Both the position numbers and the translations under genes were made by a program. A stretch of DNA of 43,112 nucleotides from CAZISM01 sp964541895 (GTDB lineage: Bacteria; Zhuqueibacterota; Zhuqueibacteria; Residuimicrobiales; Residuimicrobiaceae): NCBI GenBank assembly GCA_964541895.1, contig CAZISM010000039.1, positions 1 through 43,112 on the forward strand, read 5' to 3'. The notes beneath the pieces were generated by a model. That model was not told the origin of the DNA and did no database searches. It saw only the letters and a list, made by a program, of their open reading frames with translations. Shown piece by piece: positions 32,649-41,983 of the stretch (positions within the stretch are counted from its first letter, which is position 1; every line of letters starts with the position of its first letter).

Positions 32649-33952
32649 AACTGGCCTTTGTCAGCCTGGGATGCCCCAAAAACGCGGTCGATCTCGAAAC
32701 CGTGCTCGCCGGCATCGATCGGCATGTAGAACTGGTGGATGACATGGCTGAAGCCGACGCGGTGCTGATCAACACCTGCGCCTTCATCGAAAGCGCCAAA
32801 CAGGAGTCCATCGATACAATCCTGGAAATAAGCCAGCTCAAAAAAGAGCGGCCCCACGTCAAGGTGCTGGTGAGCGGCTGCCTGCCCCAACGCTATCAGC
32901 AGGAACTGACCCAGGTTCTGCCGGAGGTGGACGCCTTTTTCAACAGCACGGATGCCAAACAGACGCGGCGCCAGGTGCGTGAATTTCTGCAACTGCCCAC
33001 CAGCTGCCATAGCGAACGCAAACGGCTGACGCCAGGCCATTATGCTTACCTGCGCATCGCCGACGGCTGTGATAATCGCTGCAGCTACTGCGCCATCCCG
33101 CTGATCAAAGGCGGCTATCGCAGCCGGCCCATGGACGAAATTGTCCAGGAAGCCGAATCACTGTGCCGGGACGGCGCCGTGGAGCTGAATCTCGTCGCCC
33201 AGGACACCACCCGCTACGGCCGCGATCTGCACAACCAAGACGATCTGCCGCGATTACTGCAACGACTCGCCGACATCCCGTCCCTGCAGTGGATCCGGCT
33301 GCTCTATACGCACCCGGCCCATTGGTCCGACGGCCTCATGGAAACAGTGGCCGGCCTGGACAAAGTGGTAAAGTACGTCGATCTGCCCGTTCAACATATC
33401 ACCGATCGCATGCTCGACCGTATGCGGCGCCATACCACGCGGCAAGCGCTCGAGACGCTGATAGACACCTTGCGCCGTCGCATTCCGGGACTGGCGCTGC
33501 GCACCACCCTTATGGTGGGTTTTCCGGGCGAAACAGAAAAGGATTTTCGTGAATTAATACAATTTATTGAAAATACGAAATTTGAACGACTGGGAGTGTT
33601 CACCTATTCCAGCGAAGAGGGCACAGAAGCCTTTACATGGCGAGATTCAGTGGCGCGAAGCAAAAAAGTGGATCGGCAGAACATCCTAATGGAAACGCAG
33701 GCCGCCATAGCCGCAGAACACAACTCCAGTCAAATCGGCCGGGTGATGCACGTGCTCGTTGACGAGGTCACACCGGAAACCGCACAGAGCATCGCCCGCA
33801 CCACCTGGGATGCGCCGGAAATAGACAACTCGGTGGTCGTGGAAGGAAATCTGGAACCGGGGCGATTCTATACCGTAAAAATAGAGGGGGCCGATACCTA
33901 TGACCTGTTTGCACACCCTGTTGAAATGGATCAGCCGCAAGTATTGTTATAG
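32645..33952 (+). CDS. rimO: Ribosomal protein S12 methylthiotransferase
   Basis: A 435-residue radical-SAM enzyme that adds a methylthio group to an aspartate of ribosomal protein S12. The N-terminal domain binds one cluster through Cys10 (SLGCPKN), Cys45 (NTCAF) and Cys79 (SGCLP). The radical-SAM cluster is held by Cys142, Cys146 and Cys149 (CDNRCSYC). A TRAM domain forms the C-terminus. LGCPKNAVDLE and YAYLRIADGCDNRC are more like RimO than MiaB, which modifies tRNA. It overlaps ftsY by four bases and ends the packed run that began at ridA. Confidence 0.95.
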   Translation: MKLAFVSLGCPKNAVDLETVLAGIDRHVELVDDMAEADAVLINTCAFIESAKQESIDTILEISQLKKERPHVKVLVSGCLPQRYQQELTQVLPEVDAFFNSTDAKQTRRQVREFLQLPTSCHSERKRLTPGHYAYLRIADGCDNRCSYCAIPLIKGGYRSRPMDEIVQEAESLCRDGAVELNLVAQDTTRYGRDLHNQDDLPRLLQRLADIPSLQWIRLLYTHPAHWSDGLMETVAGLDKVVKYVDLPVQHITDRMLDRMRRHTTRQALETLIDTLRRRIPGLALRTTLMVGFPGETEKDFRELIQFIENTKFERLGVFTYSSEEGTEAFTWRDSVARSKKVDRQNILMETQAAIAAEHNSSQIGRVMHVLVDEVTPETAQSIARTTWDAPEIDNSVVVEGNLEPGRFYTVKIEGADTYDLFAHPVEMDQPQVLL

Positions 33953-34020
33953 CAGAGTGAATCTGTCCATCTCCTGTTCATTCGGTGCCGGCGAACCCAT
34001 CTCCCATAAGGAGTCTATAC

Positions 34021-35313
34021 ATGCTTAACCGTAAAAAAATTTTCAGCCTGCTGCTGGTGTGTGCTCCCCTTGTGCTGGCCCAGGCGGAAATGAGCGGCCG
34101 CCAGGAAAGCAAAGGGCCGTTTTTTCATTTCGACGCCGTCAATGTGGCCACGCCGGGGCATTACGAACAAAGCCGGCTGAGCCTTTTCATCGAAGTCGTA
34201 TACGACGAACTGCAATTCGTAAAAATGACCGACAGCTATGAAGCGAATTACGAGATCTCGATCATGATCGAGGACAAGGACGGCGACCAGGTCGATGGCA
34301 AAACCTATCACGAGACGGTCACGGTGCAGAACTTTGACATGACCAACAAACGGATGATGTACAGTCAATCCAATCAGAATTTCGATCTGGAGCCGGGCAG
34401 CTATAAAGTGTCTGTGGAAGTATTTGATGATGAGACCAGCCTCAACACCAAAGTCAGCAAAAACGTCAAACTGGCCGATTTCAGCCAGCGACACCTGGCC
34501 ACCAGCGATATTATTTTTCTCAGCCAGATCCAACTCGATTCCACCGGCTCACTGCAAGGAATACGTCCCCAGGTCTCCGATGCCCTCAAAGGGCTGAGCG
34601 CTCCCGCTTTTGCCTATATCGAAATTTATAATCCGCTGCACAGTGACAATGTCCACATCAATTACGAACTCTTTAACGAGAGCGACAAAAAAACCATCAA
34701 AAAGGATCTCGATCTCTCGGCCGCTCAGGAAAAAACCATGGCCTATTTTCCCATCCAGGTGGACAGCCTCGGTCACGGCATCTACCACCTCAACGTCTAT
34801 GCGGCCACAGACAAGGAAAAAGTCAAAACCAGCAAAACCTTTTATGTGCGCTGGCGCAGCCTGCCGGCCAACGCCCGCGATCTCAACGAAGCGATCGACC
34901 AGTTGCGATACATCGCCTCCAAGGATGAATGGAAGAAACTTAAAAAAGCCAAGGGAGAACAGCGGCTGCAGGAGTATAAAACATTCTGGCTGGCTCGAGA
35001 CCCGTCACCCGGCACGGAAATCAATGAGGCCATGGACGCCCATTATAACCGGATCGAATATGCCAATCAGAATTTTTCCGCCATGCAGCGACAGGGCTGG
35101 CGCACCGATATGGGCATGGTGTTCATCATCCTCGGACCGCCGGATGACATTGAACGCAACGCCTACCCGCGCTATTCCAAACCGTATGAAATCTGGTACT
35201 ATTATCGCTACAATCGCGAATTCCTCTATCTGGACATCACCGGCTTTGGCGATTACCGGCTGGATTCGCCCTATTCGATCTATGAATTCCAGCGTCTCGT
35301 CGACAACCGCTGA
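34021..35313 (+). CDS. GWxTD-domain exported protein
   Basis: A 430-residue protein. ATG 34021 is chosen for AAGGAG 7 nt upstream; it gives a signal peptide (LNRKKIFSLLLVCAPLVLAQA). The middle part is beta-rich with extracellular-like content. The C-terminal third carries the defining motif RQGWRTDMGMVFIILGPPDDIE, followed by YSKPYEIWYYY and LDITGFGDYRL. GWxTD proteins are typical of FCB and related bacteria and have no proven activity; they usually lie in envelope gene neighbourhoods. It is flanked by rimO (68 bp upstream) and an LD-carboxypeptidase (44 bp downstream). Confidence 0.88.
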   Translation: MLNRKKIFSLLLVCAPLVLAQAEMSGRQESKGPFFHFDAVNVATPGHYEQSRLSLFIEVVYDELQFVKMTDSYEANYEISIMIEDKDGDQVDGKTYHETVTVQNFDMTNKRMMYSQSNQNFDLEPGSYKVSVEVFDDETSLNTKVSKNVKLADFSQRHLATSDIIFLSQIQLDSTGSLQGIRPQVSDALKGLSAPAFAYIEIYNPLHSDNVHINYELFNESDKKTIKKDLDLSAAQEKTMAYFPIQVDSLGHGIYHLNVYAATDKEKVKTSKTFYVRWRSLPANARDLNEAIDQLRYIASKDEWKKLKKAKGEQRLQEYKTFWLARDPSPGTEINEAMDAHYNRIEYANQNFSAMQRQGWRTDMGMVFIILGPPDDIERNAYPRYSKPYEIWYYYRYNREFLYLDITGFGDYRLDSPYSIYEFQRLVDNR

Positions 35314-35357
35314 TCCGTATCGGCCATACATTAACAACACGAGCCAGACCTGCGATT

Positions 35358-36311
35358 ATGACCATTCGAAAACCAGCTAAACTTGCCGGCGGCGATTGCA
35401 TCGGGGTGATCTCGCCCGCCAGTCCGCCGCACGGCGAAAAGAAAGAACAATACGGCCGCGGCCTGCAATATCTTCTCGACCGGGGCTTTCGCATCAAAGA
35501 AGGCCGCCACGTCTTTAAAGAGTTCGGTTATCTGGCCGGGACCGATGACGAGCGGATCGAAGACCTGAACGCCATGTTCGCAGACCCGCAGGTTCAGGCG
35601 ATCATCTGCTCCAGAGGCGGCTATGGCACACCGCGCTTGCTGGACAAGATCGATTACGCGACGGTTAAAAAATACCCCAAGATTCTCGTCGGCTACAGCG
35701 ATATCACCAGCCTGCAACTGGCCCTGTTTGCCAGGACCGGCCTGGTCTCCTTCTCCGGCCCCATGGTGGCCGTAGAGATGGGCAAAGGCATTCAACCGCT
35801 GACCGAAAAAATGTTCTGGCCGTTGCTCACATCGACCAGACGACTTGCGATGAAGGCGCGCATCGATGGCATGGAACCGGTGCTGTACCGCAGCGGCATC
35901 GCCGAAGGTCGATTGCTCGGCGGTTGCCTGTCGTTGATCGCCCCTCTCCTGGGCACCCCTTACCAGCCCGATTTTCGCGGCGCCATCCTCGTGCTCGAGG
36001 ACATCGGCGAGGAGGTCTATGGCATCGATCGCTATCTGGTACAACTAAAATACGCCGGCGTGCTGAAACAGATCAACGGTCTGGTCCTCGGTCAGTTCCT
36101 CGATACCATTGACCCGGATAAAACCACGCCGGACCTGACACTGGAGCAGGTCATCCGGGAATACACCCACGACCTTGCCATTCCGATCCTCGCCAACTTT
36201 CCCTACGGGCATAACGATATCAAATACACCATGCCCATCGGCTGCCGCGTTCGCCTGGATGCGTCGAAAAAAACTCTGACTATGCTGGAAGCCGGGGTGA
36301 TTCGTGGCTGA
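35358..36311 (+). CDS. LD-carboxypeptidase (peptidase S66)
   Basis: A 317-residue serine peptidase of the S66 family (LdcA/MccF), which cuts the L,D-bond to the terminal D-alanine of murein tetrapeptides during peptidoglycan recycling. The nucleophile block is VGYSDITSLQLAL with the catalytic serine, preceded by ICSRGGYGTPRLL. The Glu and His of the triad lie in LVLEDIGEEVYGIDRYL and FPYGHNDIKYTMPIG. There is no signal peptide, so it acts in the cytoplasm. It overlaps purN by eight bases if the GTG start of purN is used. A role in self-immunity (MccF-like) is possible but nothing nearby suggests it. Confidence 0.93.
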   Translation: MTIRKPAKLAGGDCIGVISPASPPHGEKKEQYGRGLQYLLDRGFRIKEGRHVFKEFGYLAGTDDERIEDLNAMFADPQVQAIICSRGGYGTPRLLDKIDYATVKKYPKILVGYSDITSLQLALFARTGLVSFSGPMVAVEMGKGIQPLTEKMFWPLLTSTRRLAMKARIDGMEPVLYRSGIAEGRLLGGCLSLIAPLLGTPYQPDFRGAILVLEDIGEEVYGIDRYLVQLKYAGVLKQINGLVLGQFLDTIDPDKTTPDLTLEQVIREYTHDLAIPILANFPYGHNDIKYTMPIGCRVRLDASKKTLTMLEAGVIRG

Positions 36312-36957
36312 CATGAACCCACTCAACATTGCCGTGTTTTGTTCCGGCCGTGGCAGCAACCTGCAGGCCATCCTCGACAGCATCAACAGCGGCCAGACCA
36401 ACGCGCGCGTGGTAGCGGTGATCAGCAGTTCTGAAACAGCCGGCGCCCTCGACATCGCCCGCTCCGCATCCATCCCGGGCTATTTTTTATCAGCCCGGCA
36501 ATTCGCTGATGCCGCCACATATAGTGATCACCTGCTCCACCTCCTGCAACAACACGGCACAGAGCTGGTGGTGCTGGCCGGTTATCTGAAAATAATACCC
36601 GCCGCCGTGGTGGAACAATATGAGCATCGCATCATCAACATCCATCCGGCCCTGCTGCCCTCCTTCGGCGGCAAAGGGCTGTACGGCCATTTTGTCCATG
36701 AGGCGGTTTTACAGTACGGCTGCAAGGTTTCCGGCGTCACCGTCCACCTGGTCGACAAGGCCTATGATACCGGCGCCCCGCTCCTGCAAACGTGCGTTCC
36801 GGTTTTGGATGACGACACGCCGGAGACCTTGGCGGCGCGCGTGCTGACCGTTGAACATGAAATCCTGCCCAAAGCCATTCAGCTGTTCGCGCAAGGCCGG
36901 GTGCAAATCCAGGGGCGAAAAACCGTGATTCTGCCTGATCAGGCCGATAAAATGTGA
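36304..36957 (+). CDS. purN: Phosphoribosylglycinamide formyltransferase
   Basis: A 217-residue enzyme that transfers a formyl group from 10-formyltetrahydrofolate to GAR in purine synthesis. Features: VFCSGRGSNLQAILDSI at the N-terminus (phosphate-binding loop), ELVVLAGYLKII, INIHPALLPSFGGKGLYG with the catalytic Asn and His, and VSGVTVHLVDKAYDTGAPLLQ with the catalytic Asp. GTG 36304 has a GGGGTG site about 5 nt upstream; ATG 36313 would also give a normal N-terminus. It sits between ldcA and purH. Confidence 0.96.
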   Translation: MADMNPLNIAVFCSGRGSNLQAILDSINSGQTNARVVAVISSSETAGALDIARSASIPGYFLSARQFADAATYSDHLLHLLQQHGTELVVLAGYLKIIPAAVVEQYEHRIINIHPALLPSFGGKGLYGHFVHEAVLQYGCKVSGVTVHLVDKAYDTGAPLLQTCVPVLDDDTPETLAARVLTVEHEILPKAIQLFAQGRVQIQGRKTVILPDQADKM

Positions 36958-37014
36958 AATTTCGAACAATTCTGAGAAAAAAGAGCGGTTTTCAGTCCCA
37001 TACCCATCAATTGT

Positions 37015-37043
37015 TTTGCATTTTTCAAAAAAAATGATATAAT
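37015..37043 (+). promoter_or_regulatory. Sigma-70-type promoter for purH
   Basis: TTTGCA (37015-37020), 17 bp, then a perfect TATAAT (37038-37043) with an extended TG (37035-37036). The expected start near 37050 gives a leader that carries TGAGG 6 nt before the GTG at 37074. Confidence 0.75.
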
Positions 37044-37073
37044 ATACTTTTTGCTATGAATGTGAGGCATTCC

Positions 37074-38630
37074 GTGATCGACCATATAGAAATCCGGCGA
37101 GTTGTAATCAGCGTCCATGACAAACAGGGCCTGCTGCCTCTGGCCGAAAAGCTCAGAGCCATCGGTGCAGAAATCCTTTCCACGGGCGGTACCGCCCGCT
37201 ACTTGAAGGAGCACCACATCCCTGTCACCAGCGTGTCCGATGTGACCGGCTTTCCCGAGATTCTGGGAGGCCGGGTGAAAACCCTGCATCCGCATATTCA
37301 CGGCGCCCTTTTGGCCAAACGCGATGACGCACAGCAGATGAAAGAGCTGGCGGCGCACGCCATCGCACCGGTCGATATGGTCATCATCAACCTCTATCCG
37401 TTCGAAGCGACGGTGGCCAATCCGGCCGTTACCCTTGCCGATGCCATTGAGAACATTGACATCGGCGGACCGTGCATGATCCGCGCCGCAGCCAAAAATT
37501 TCAGCGGCGTCGCCGTGGTGACCCACCCCGAACAATACACGCTGGTGCTGCAGGAACTGGAGCAGCTGCACGGTCGCCTCTCCTGCGCCCTGCGGGAAAA
37601 ACTGGCCAGAGCGGCCTTTCAAAGAACCAGTGAATACGATGCCGCCATTTCCACCTGGTTGCAGCACCACGACCAGCCGGAAGCGGTGTTTACCGATCGC
37701 TTGCATCTGAACCTGCGCAAAGTCCAGAATCTCCGTTACGGTGAGAATCCTCACCAGCAAGCGGCTTTTTATCGTGACGACCAATGCGGCGCCTTTGGCG
37801 AACAGCTGCACGGCAAAGAGCTCTCTTTCAACAACATTCTCGACATGCACTCGGCCGCCGGCCTGGCCGGAGAATATAAAGAGCCGTGCGCCATCATCGT
37901 CAAACACAACAACCCCTGCGGCGCGGCCGTGGGCGCCGACCTGCTCGAAGCCTATCAAAAGGCCCTGCAGTGCGATCCAGCGTCCGCCTACGGCGGCGTG
38001 GTGGCTTTTAACCGGCCGGTGGACCGGATCATGGCGGAAAAACTGGCCGAGCTCTTTCTCGAAGTCATCATCGCGCCGGACTTTGACGCGGCGGCGCTCG
38101 AACTCTTGACACTGAAAAAAAACCTTCGCCTGCTGCGCTGGCCCGACCCCAGGCTGCGGCCGGGCGATCTCGATATCAAAAAGGTGATCGGCGGCTATCT
38201 CCTGCAGACCGTTGATATCGAACCGGAAGACGGGCCTGAATACAGAGTGGTCACGAAACGCCGGCCCACAGATGCCGAGCGCTCGGCCATGACCTTTGGC
38301 TGGCGCGTCGGCAAGTGGGTGAAAAGCAACACCATCGTATTCGTCAACTCGGACCGCACCCTGGGCATCGGCGCCGGCCAGATGTCGCGCGTGGATTCGG
38401 CCAAAATGGCGGTCATAAAGGCCGGCCAGGCGGGCCTGAATCTGCAAGGCAGCGTGGCGGTGTCAGACGCCTTTTTCCCCTTCCGCGACGGTATCGATAC
38501 CCTAGCCGAAGCGGGCGCTGCAGCGGTCATTCAACCCGGCGGCTCGGTGCGCGATGACGAAGTGATCGCCGCCGCCGATGAACACGGCATAGCCATGGTC
38601 TTTACCGGCATTCGTCATTTTCGCCACTAG
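37074..38630 (+). CDS. purH: Bifunctional AICAR transformylase/IMP cyclohydrolase
   Basis: A 518-residue enzyme for the last two steps to IMP. The N-terminal cyclohydrolase domain has VVISVHDKQGLLPLAEKL, LSTGGTARYLKE, GGRVKTLHPHIHGALLAKR and NIDIGGPCMIRAAAKN. The C-terminal transformylase has LRYGENPHQQAAFY, CAIIVKHNNPCGAA, DPASAYGGVVAFNRPVD, and the closing block DAFFPFRDGIDTLAEAG. GTG 37074 is chosen over ATG 37056 because TGAGG lies 6 nt upstream and because ATG 37056 would be only about 6 nt from the predicted transcription start. It has its own promoter, although purN lies just upstream. Confidence 0.95.
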   Translation: MIDHIEIRRVVISVHDKQGLLPLAEKLRAIGAEILSTGGTARYLKEHHIPVTSVSDVTGFPEILGGRVKTLHPHIHGALLAKRDDAQQMKELAAHAIAPVDMVIINLYPFEATVANPAVTLADAIENIDIGGPCMIRAAAKNFSGVAVVTHPEQYTLVLQELEQLHGRLSCALREKLARAAFQRTSEYDAAISTWLQHHDQPEAVFTDRLHLNLRKVQNLRYGENPHQQAAFYRDDQCGAFGEQLHGKELSFNNILDMHSAAGLAGEYKEPCAIIVKHNNPCGAAVGADLLEAYQKALQCDPASAYGGVVAFNRPVDRIMAEKLAELFLEVIIAPDFDAAALELLTLKKNLRLLRWPDPRLRPGDLDIKKVIGGYLLQTVDIEPEDGPEYRVVTKRRPTDAERSAMTFGWRVGKWVKSNTIVFVNSDRTLGIGAGQMSRVDSAKMAVIKAGQAGLNLQGSVAVSDAFFPFRDGIDTLAEAGAAAVIQPGGSVRDDEVIAAADEHGIAMVFTGIRHFRH

Positions 38631-38699
38631 AGCCTTTCGCTTCAGAACAGAATAATTCACCACATTCGCTTCATACATCAACAGCTAAGGTTGACACAG

Positions 38700-39728
38700 A
38701 TGAGTTTGTTTAAAAATGTTTTTTCCAATGATCTGGCAATCGATCTCGGAACCGCGAACACCCTTGTGTTTGTCAAAGGCCGCAACATAGTCCTCGATGA
38801 ACCCTCCATTGTGGCTATTCGCAAACACACCCAGGAAATCGTCGCCTTTGGCAGCCAGGCGCGCGAAATGGTGGGCCGCACCCCGGGCGAAATCATCACC
38901 ATCCGGCCGCTCAAGGACGGCGTCATCGCCGACTTTGATCTGGCCGAACAGATGATCCGCTACTTTATTCGCAAAGCCCTGCCCACCCGCATTCCGCGGC
39001 CCCGTATCGCCATTTGCGTGCCCACCGGCATCACCGAAGTGGAAAAACGGGCAGTGCGCGATTCCGCCGAACACGCCGGCGCCCGTGAAGTGCATCTTAT
39101 CGAAGAGCCGATGGCCGCTGCCATCGGACTCGGCCTGCCCATCGATCAGCCGGTGGGCAACATGATCATCGATATCGGCGGCGGCACCTGCGAAATCGCC
39201 GTCATCGCCATGTACGGCATCGTCAACTCCATCTCGATCCGCATCGGCGGCGATGAAATGAACGAAGCCATCGTCCAATATTTCAAAAAATCATTCAACC
39301 TGTTGATCGGAGAAATCACGGCCGAAGAGATCAAATGCAAACTGGGCTCGGCCTCGCCCTACGACGGCAAGGAAACCATGACCGTGAAAGGACGCGACCT
39401 GGTTGCCGGCATTCCCAAAACCGTCACCATCAGCGCCAAACAGGTGCAGGAAGCGCTGGCGGATACGGTCAACGCCATCGTCGATTCGGTAAAGCTCTGC
39501 CTGGAACAAACACCGCCGGAACTGTCCGCCGATATTCTCGATCGCGGCATTCTCATGAGCGGCGGCGGCTCCATGTTGCGCGGCCTGGACGAACGCCTGC
39601 GGCGGGAAACCAACCTTCCGGTCATCCTCTCGGAAGAACCGCTGCTGGCCGTTGTTCGCGGTACCGGCAAGGTGCTGGAAGACCTGAACCGCTACCGCAA
39701 GGTGCTGACCCATATCCGTCGGTACTAG
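38700..39728 (+). CDS. mreB: Rod shape-determining protein MreB
   Basis: A 342-residue bacterial actin that organises lateral wall synthesis. The actin-fold ATP-binding blocks are clear: AIDLGTANTLVFVKG (phosphate 1), ICVPTGITEVEKRAVRD, LIEEPMAAAIGLGLPI, MIIDIGGGTCEIAVI (phosphate 2) and GILMSGGGSMLRGLDERL (adenosine). ATG 38700 is used because AAGG lies 9 nt upstream; a TTG nine bases earlier is in frame but sits directly on that site. The N-terminal LFKNVFS segment may be the membrane-binding amphipathic helix. The usual partners mreC and mreD do not follow; a class A PBP does, 56 bp later. Confidence 0.97.
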   Translation: MSLFKNVFSNDLAIDLGTANTLVFVKGRNIVLDEPSIVAIRKHTQEIVAFGSQAREMVGRTPGEIITIRPLKDGVIADFDLAEQMIRYFIRKALPTRIPRPRIAICVPTGITEVEKRAVRDSAEHAGAREVHLIEEPMAAAIGLGLPIDQPVGNMIIDIGGGTCEIAVIAMYGIVNSISIRIGGDEMNEAIVQYFKKSFNLLIGEITAEEIKCKLGSASPYDGKETMTVKGRDLVAGIPKTVTISAKQVQEALADTVNAIVDSVKLCLEQTPPELSADILDRGILMSGGGSMLRGLDERLRRETNLPVILSEEPLLAVVRGTGKVLEDLNRYRKVLTHIRRY

Positions 39729-39784
39729 TCGAGCCGCCGAACAGCGTTGTAACCCAAGTGTGTCTATTGTGAATCAACGGAATC

Positions 39785-41983
39785 ATGTCCCTTAAACGAA
39801 TTTCCCGCGCCCGCATAGAATCCAGATTTACTCAAGTCATGGGGCCTCATTACAAACGTACGCTGGCCTATGTCCTGGCCGTGCTGTTGGTCGCCCTGGT
39901 GGTCTGGATCGTGTATCTCGGATATCATCTGCCCTCCTTTGACCAGCTGGAAAATTATAATCCTGAGCTGGCCACCAAGGTCTATTCGGCCGATGGAGTG
40001 CTCATCAAAGAGTTCTTTACGGAACGCCGCCTCTATACGCCGCTCGCTAAAATTCCCGACCCCATGGTCAAGGCGGTGCTGGCGATCGAGGACCACCGCT
40101 TTTTCCAGCACTGGGGCATGGCGCCCCTGCGATTCATGCGGGCGGCGATGTCCGACATTCTCACCATGAGCCGGCAGCAAGGCGCCAGCACCCTCACCCA
40201 ACAACTCGCCCGCCGGCTGTATCTCAGCCCGGAAAAAACCATAAACAGGAAAGTTAAAGAAATCCTGACGGCCATTCAGCTGGAGCGCACTTATACCAAA
40301 CGCGAAATTATGGACATGTATCTCAACCATATGAATTTCGCACACGGCAGTTACGGCGTCGAAGCCGCCAGCCAGCTGGTGTTCAACAAACCCATCCAGG
40401 AGTGCACCCTGGCCGAGATGGCGCTGCTGGCCGGTATGGCGCAGCGGCCGGCGGCGCTGAATCCCTTTCGCTTTCCGGAACGGACGCTGCGACGCCGCAA
40501 TCTGGTGCTCAGCCGCATGCTCGAAGAACACTATATCAGCCGCGAACAGTATCGCCGCGCCGTCGACGAACCTCTGAACGTTGCGCCGGCAGGCCGGCGC
40601 AAGGATTTGGGGATCGCGCCCTATTTTACCGAAGAGATCCGCCAGGACCTGCAGAAAAAATTCGGCTGGGATCTCTATAAAGCGGGTTTGACCATTTATA
40701 CCACGCTGGACACCCGCGTGCAGGCCTGTGCCGAGCGGGCGGTGGCAGCCTATCTGCCGCACAACCAGGAAGTCTCCAATCGAGCCCATCGCGACCGTGA
40801 AACGCTGCAGAAACTGACGCCGCGTTCATTGCTGGAAAAACACACCATCGAACAGATCGTGTATAAAAAAGTCCTGGCCGATTCGATCCTCAATGAAAAA
40901 GCCGCGGTGCAGGTTTCGGTCGTGGTACTCGATCCGCGCAACGGCCACATCCTTGCCCTGATCGGCGGCAGAGATTTTGAAGAGAGCAAATACAACCGCG
41001 CCGTGCAGGCGCGCCGGCAGCCCGGCTCTGTGTTCAAACCCATCGTTTACACAGCGGCGGTGGACAACGGCTATATGCCCTGTTACGAAAAACTGAACCA
41101 GCCCATCGTGGTGCAGCAGATCGACGGTTCGCGCTGGACACCGGGCAACTATGACGGCAGCATCGGCGGCAAGACTACGCTGCGCGAAGCCCTGCGCCGC
41201 TCCCTGAACCTGGTCAGCGCCCGCCTCGTCCAGGAGGACGTGCCGCCGCAACAGGTGGTGCAATACGCCCGCGCCCTGGGCATCACCACCCCCCTGGATG
41301 CGGTCGATGCCATCGCGCTCGGCTCCACCGGCGTCATCCCCCTCGAGATCACCTCCGCCTTTGGCGCCATCGCCAACCACGGTGTTCTCGTCAGCCCGAT
41401 GTTCGTGCTGCGCGTGGAAGACCGCTATGGCAATGTCCTGAGCAGCGAAACCCCGCAAAGCCGGGGGGTGCTGCGCGAGGAGACCGCCTACATCATGGTG
41501 GATATGCTCAAGACCGTCGCCCGCCAGGGCACAGGCGCCGCTTCTGTTTCCCAGTACGGCTTTGCCCGACCGGCCGGCGGCAAAACCGGCACCACCAACG
41601 GCTATACCGATGCCTGGTACATCACCTTTACGCCGCAGATGGTGGTCAGCACCTGGATCGGCCATGACGACCCCTCCATGTTTCTCGGCGAACGGCAGAC
41701 CGGCGCCAGCGCGGCGCTGCCCATCACCGTGCCCACCATTAAATGCAGCCACGACACTCTCGGTCTGCCTGAGGAAGAGTTCATCCGGCCCGACGGCGTC
41801 GTGGATCTGAATATCTGCAACGAGAGCAAAATGCTGGCCGGCAAATACTGCCCGGATGTGGTTACGGAAATTTTCGACCAGCGCTATAAACCACAGGGGG
41901 AATGCACGCTCCACACCAGTCCGCGCGCCGGCAGCAAAGAAACGGTCAAGAGCCGCAGCAACAGGAAAAAAATCAGGTACTGA
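39785..41983 (+). CDS. Class A penicillin-binding protein (PBP1A-like)
   Basis: A 732-residue bifunctional peptidoglycan synthase. It has a short cytoplasmic tail, one membrane anchor (about residues 27-46), a GT51 glycosyltransferase domain with catalytic Glu102 (IEDHRFFQHWG) and QGASTLTQQLARRLYL, and a transpeptidase domain with S415-V-F-K418 (PGSVFKP), SLN in LRRSLNLVSAR, and K600-T-G (GGKTGTTNGYTDAW). The C-terminal tail includes several cysteines (IKC, NIC, KYC, GEC) and a basic end. Its position behind mreB suggests a role in elongation. The start ATG at 39785 follows GGAATC, a weak ribosome binding site. Confidence 0.96.
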   Translation: MSLKRISRARIESRFTQVMGPHYKRTLAYVLAVLLVALVVWIVYLGYHLPSFDQLENYNPELATKVYSADGVLIKEFFTERRLYTPLAKIPDPMVKAVLAIEDHRFFQHWGMAPLRFMRAAMSDILTMSRQQGASTLTQQLARRLYLSPEKTINRKVKEILTAIQLERTYTKREIMDMYLNHMNFAHGSYGVEAASQLVFNKPIQECTLAEMALLAGMAQRPAALNPFRFPERTLRRRNLVLSRMLEEHYISREQYRRAVDEPLNVAPAGRRKDLGIAPYFTEEIRQDLQKKFGWDLYKAGLTIYTTLDTRVQACAERAVAAYLPHNQEVSNRAHRDRETLQKLTPRSLLEKHTIEQIVYKKVLADSILNEKAAVQVSVVVLDPRNGHILALIGGRDFEESKYNRAVQARRQPGSVFKPIVYTAAVDNGYMPCYEKLNQPIVVQQIDGSRWTPGNYDGSIGGKTTLREALRRSLNLVSARLVQEDVPPQQVVQYARALGITTPLDAVDAIALGSTGVIPLEITSAFGAIANHGVLVSPMFVLRVEDRYGNVLSSETPQSRGVLREETAYIMVDMLKTVARQGTGAASVSQYGFARPAGGKTGTTNGYTDAWYITFTPQMVVSTWIGHDDPSMFLGERQTGASAALPITVPTIKCSHDTLGLPEEEFIRPDGVVDLNICNESKMLAGKYCPDVVTEIFDQRYKPQGECTLHTSPRAGSKETVKSRSNRKKIRY

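Noticed and set aside
36939..38447. A 502-codon open frame on the - strand across purH
   Set aside because: It is a shadow of an unmistakable purH; it lacks motifs and a plausible start signal.
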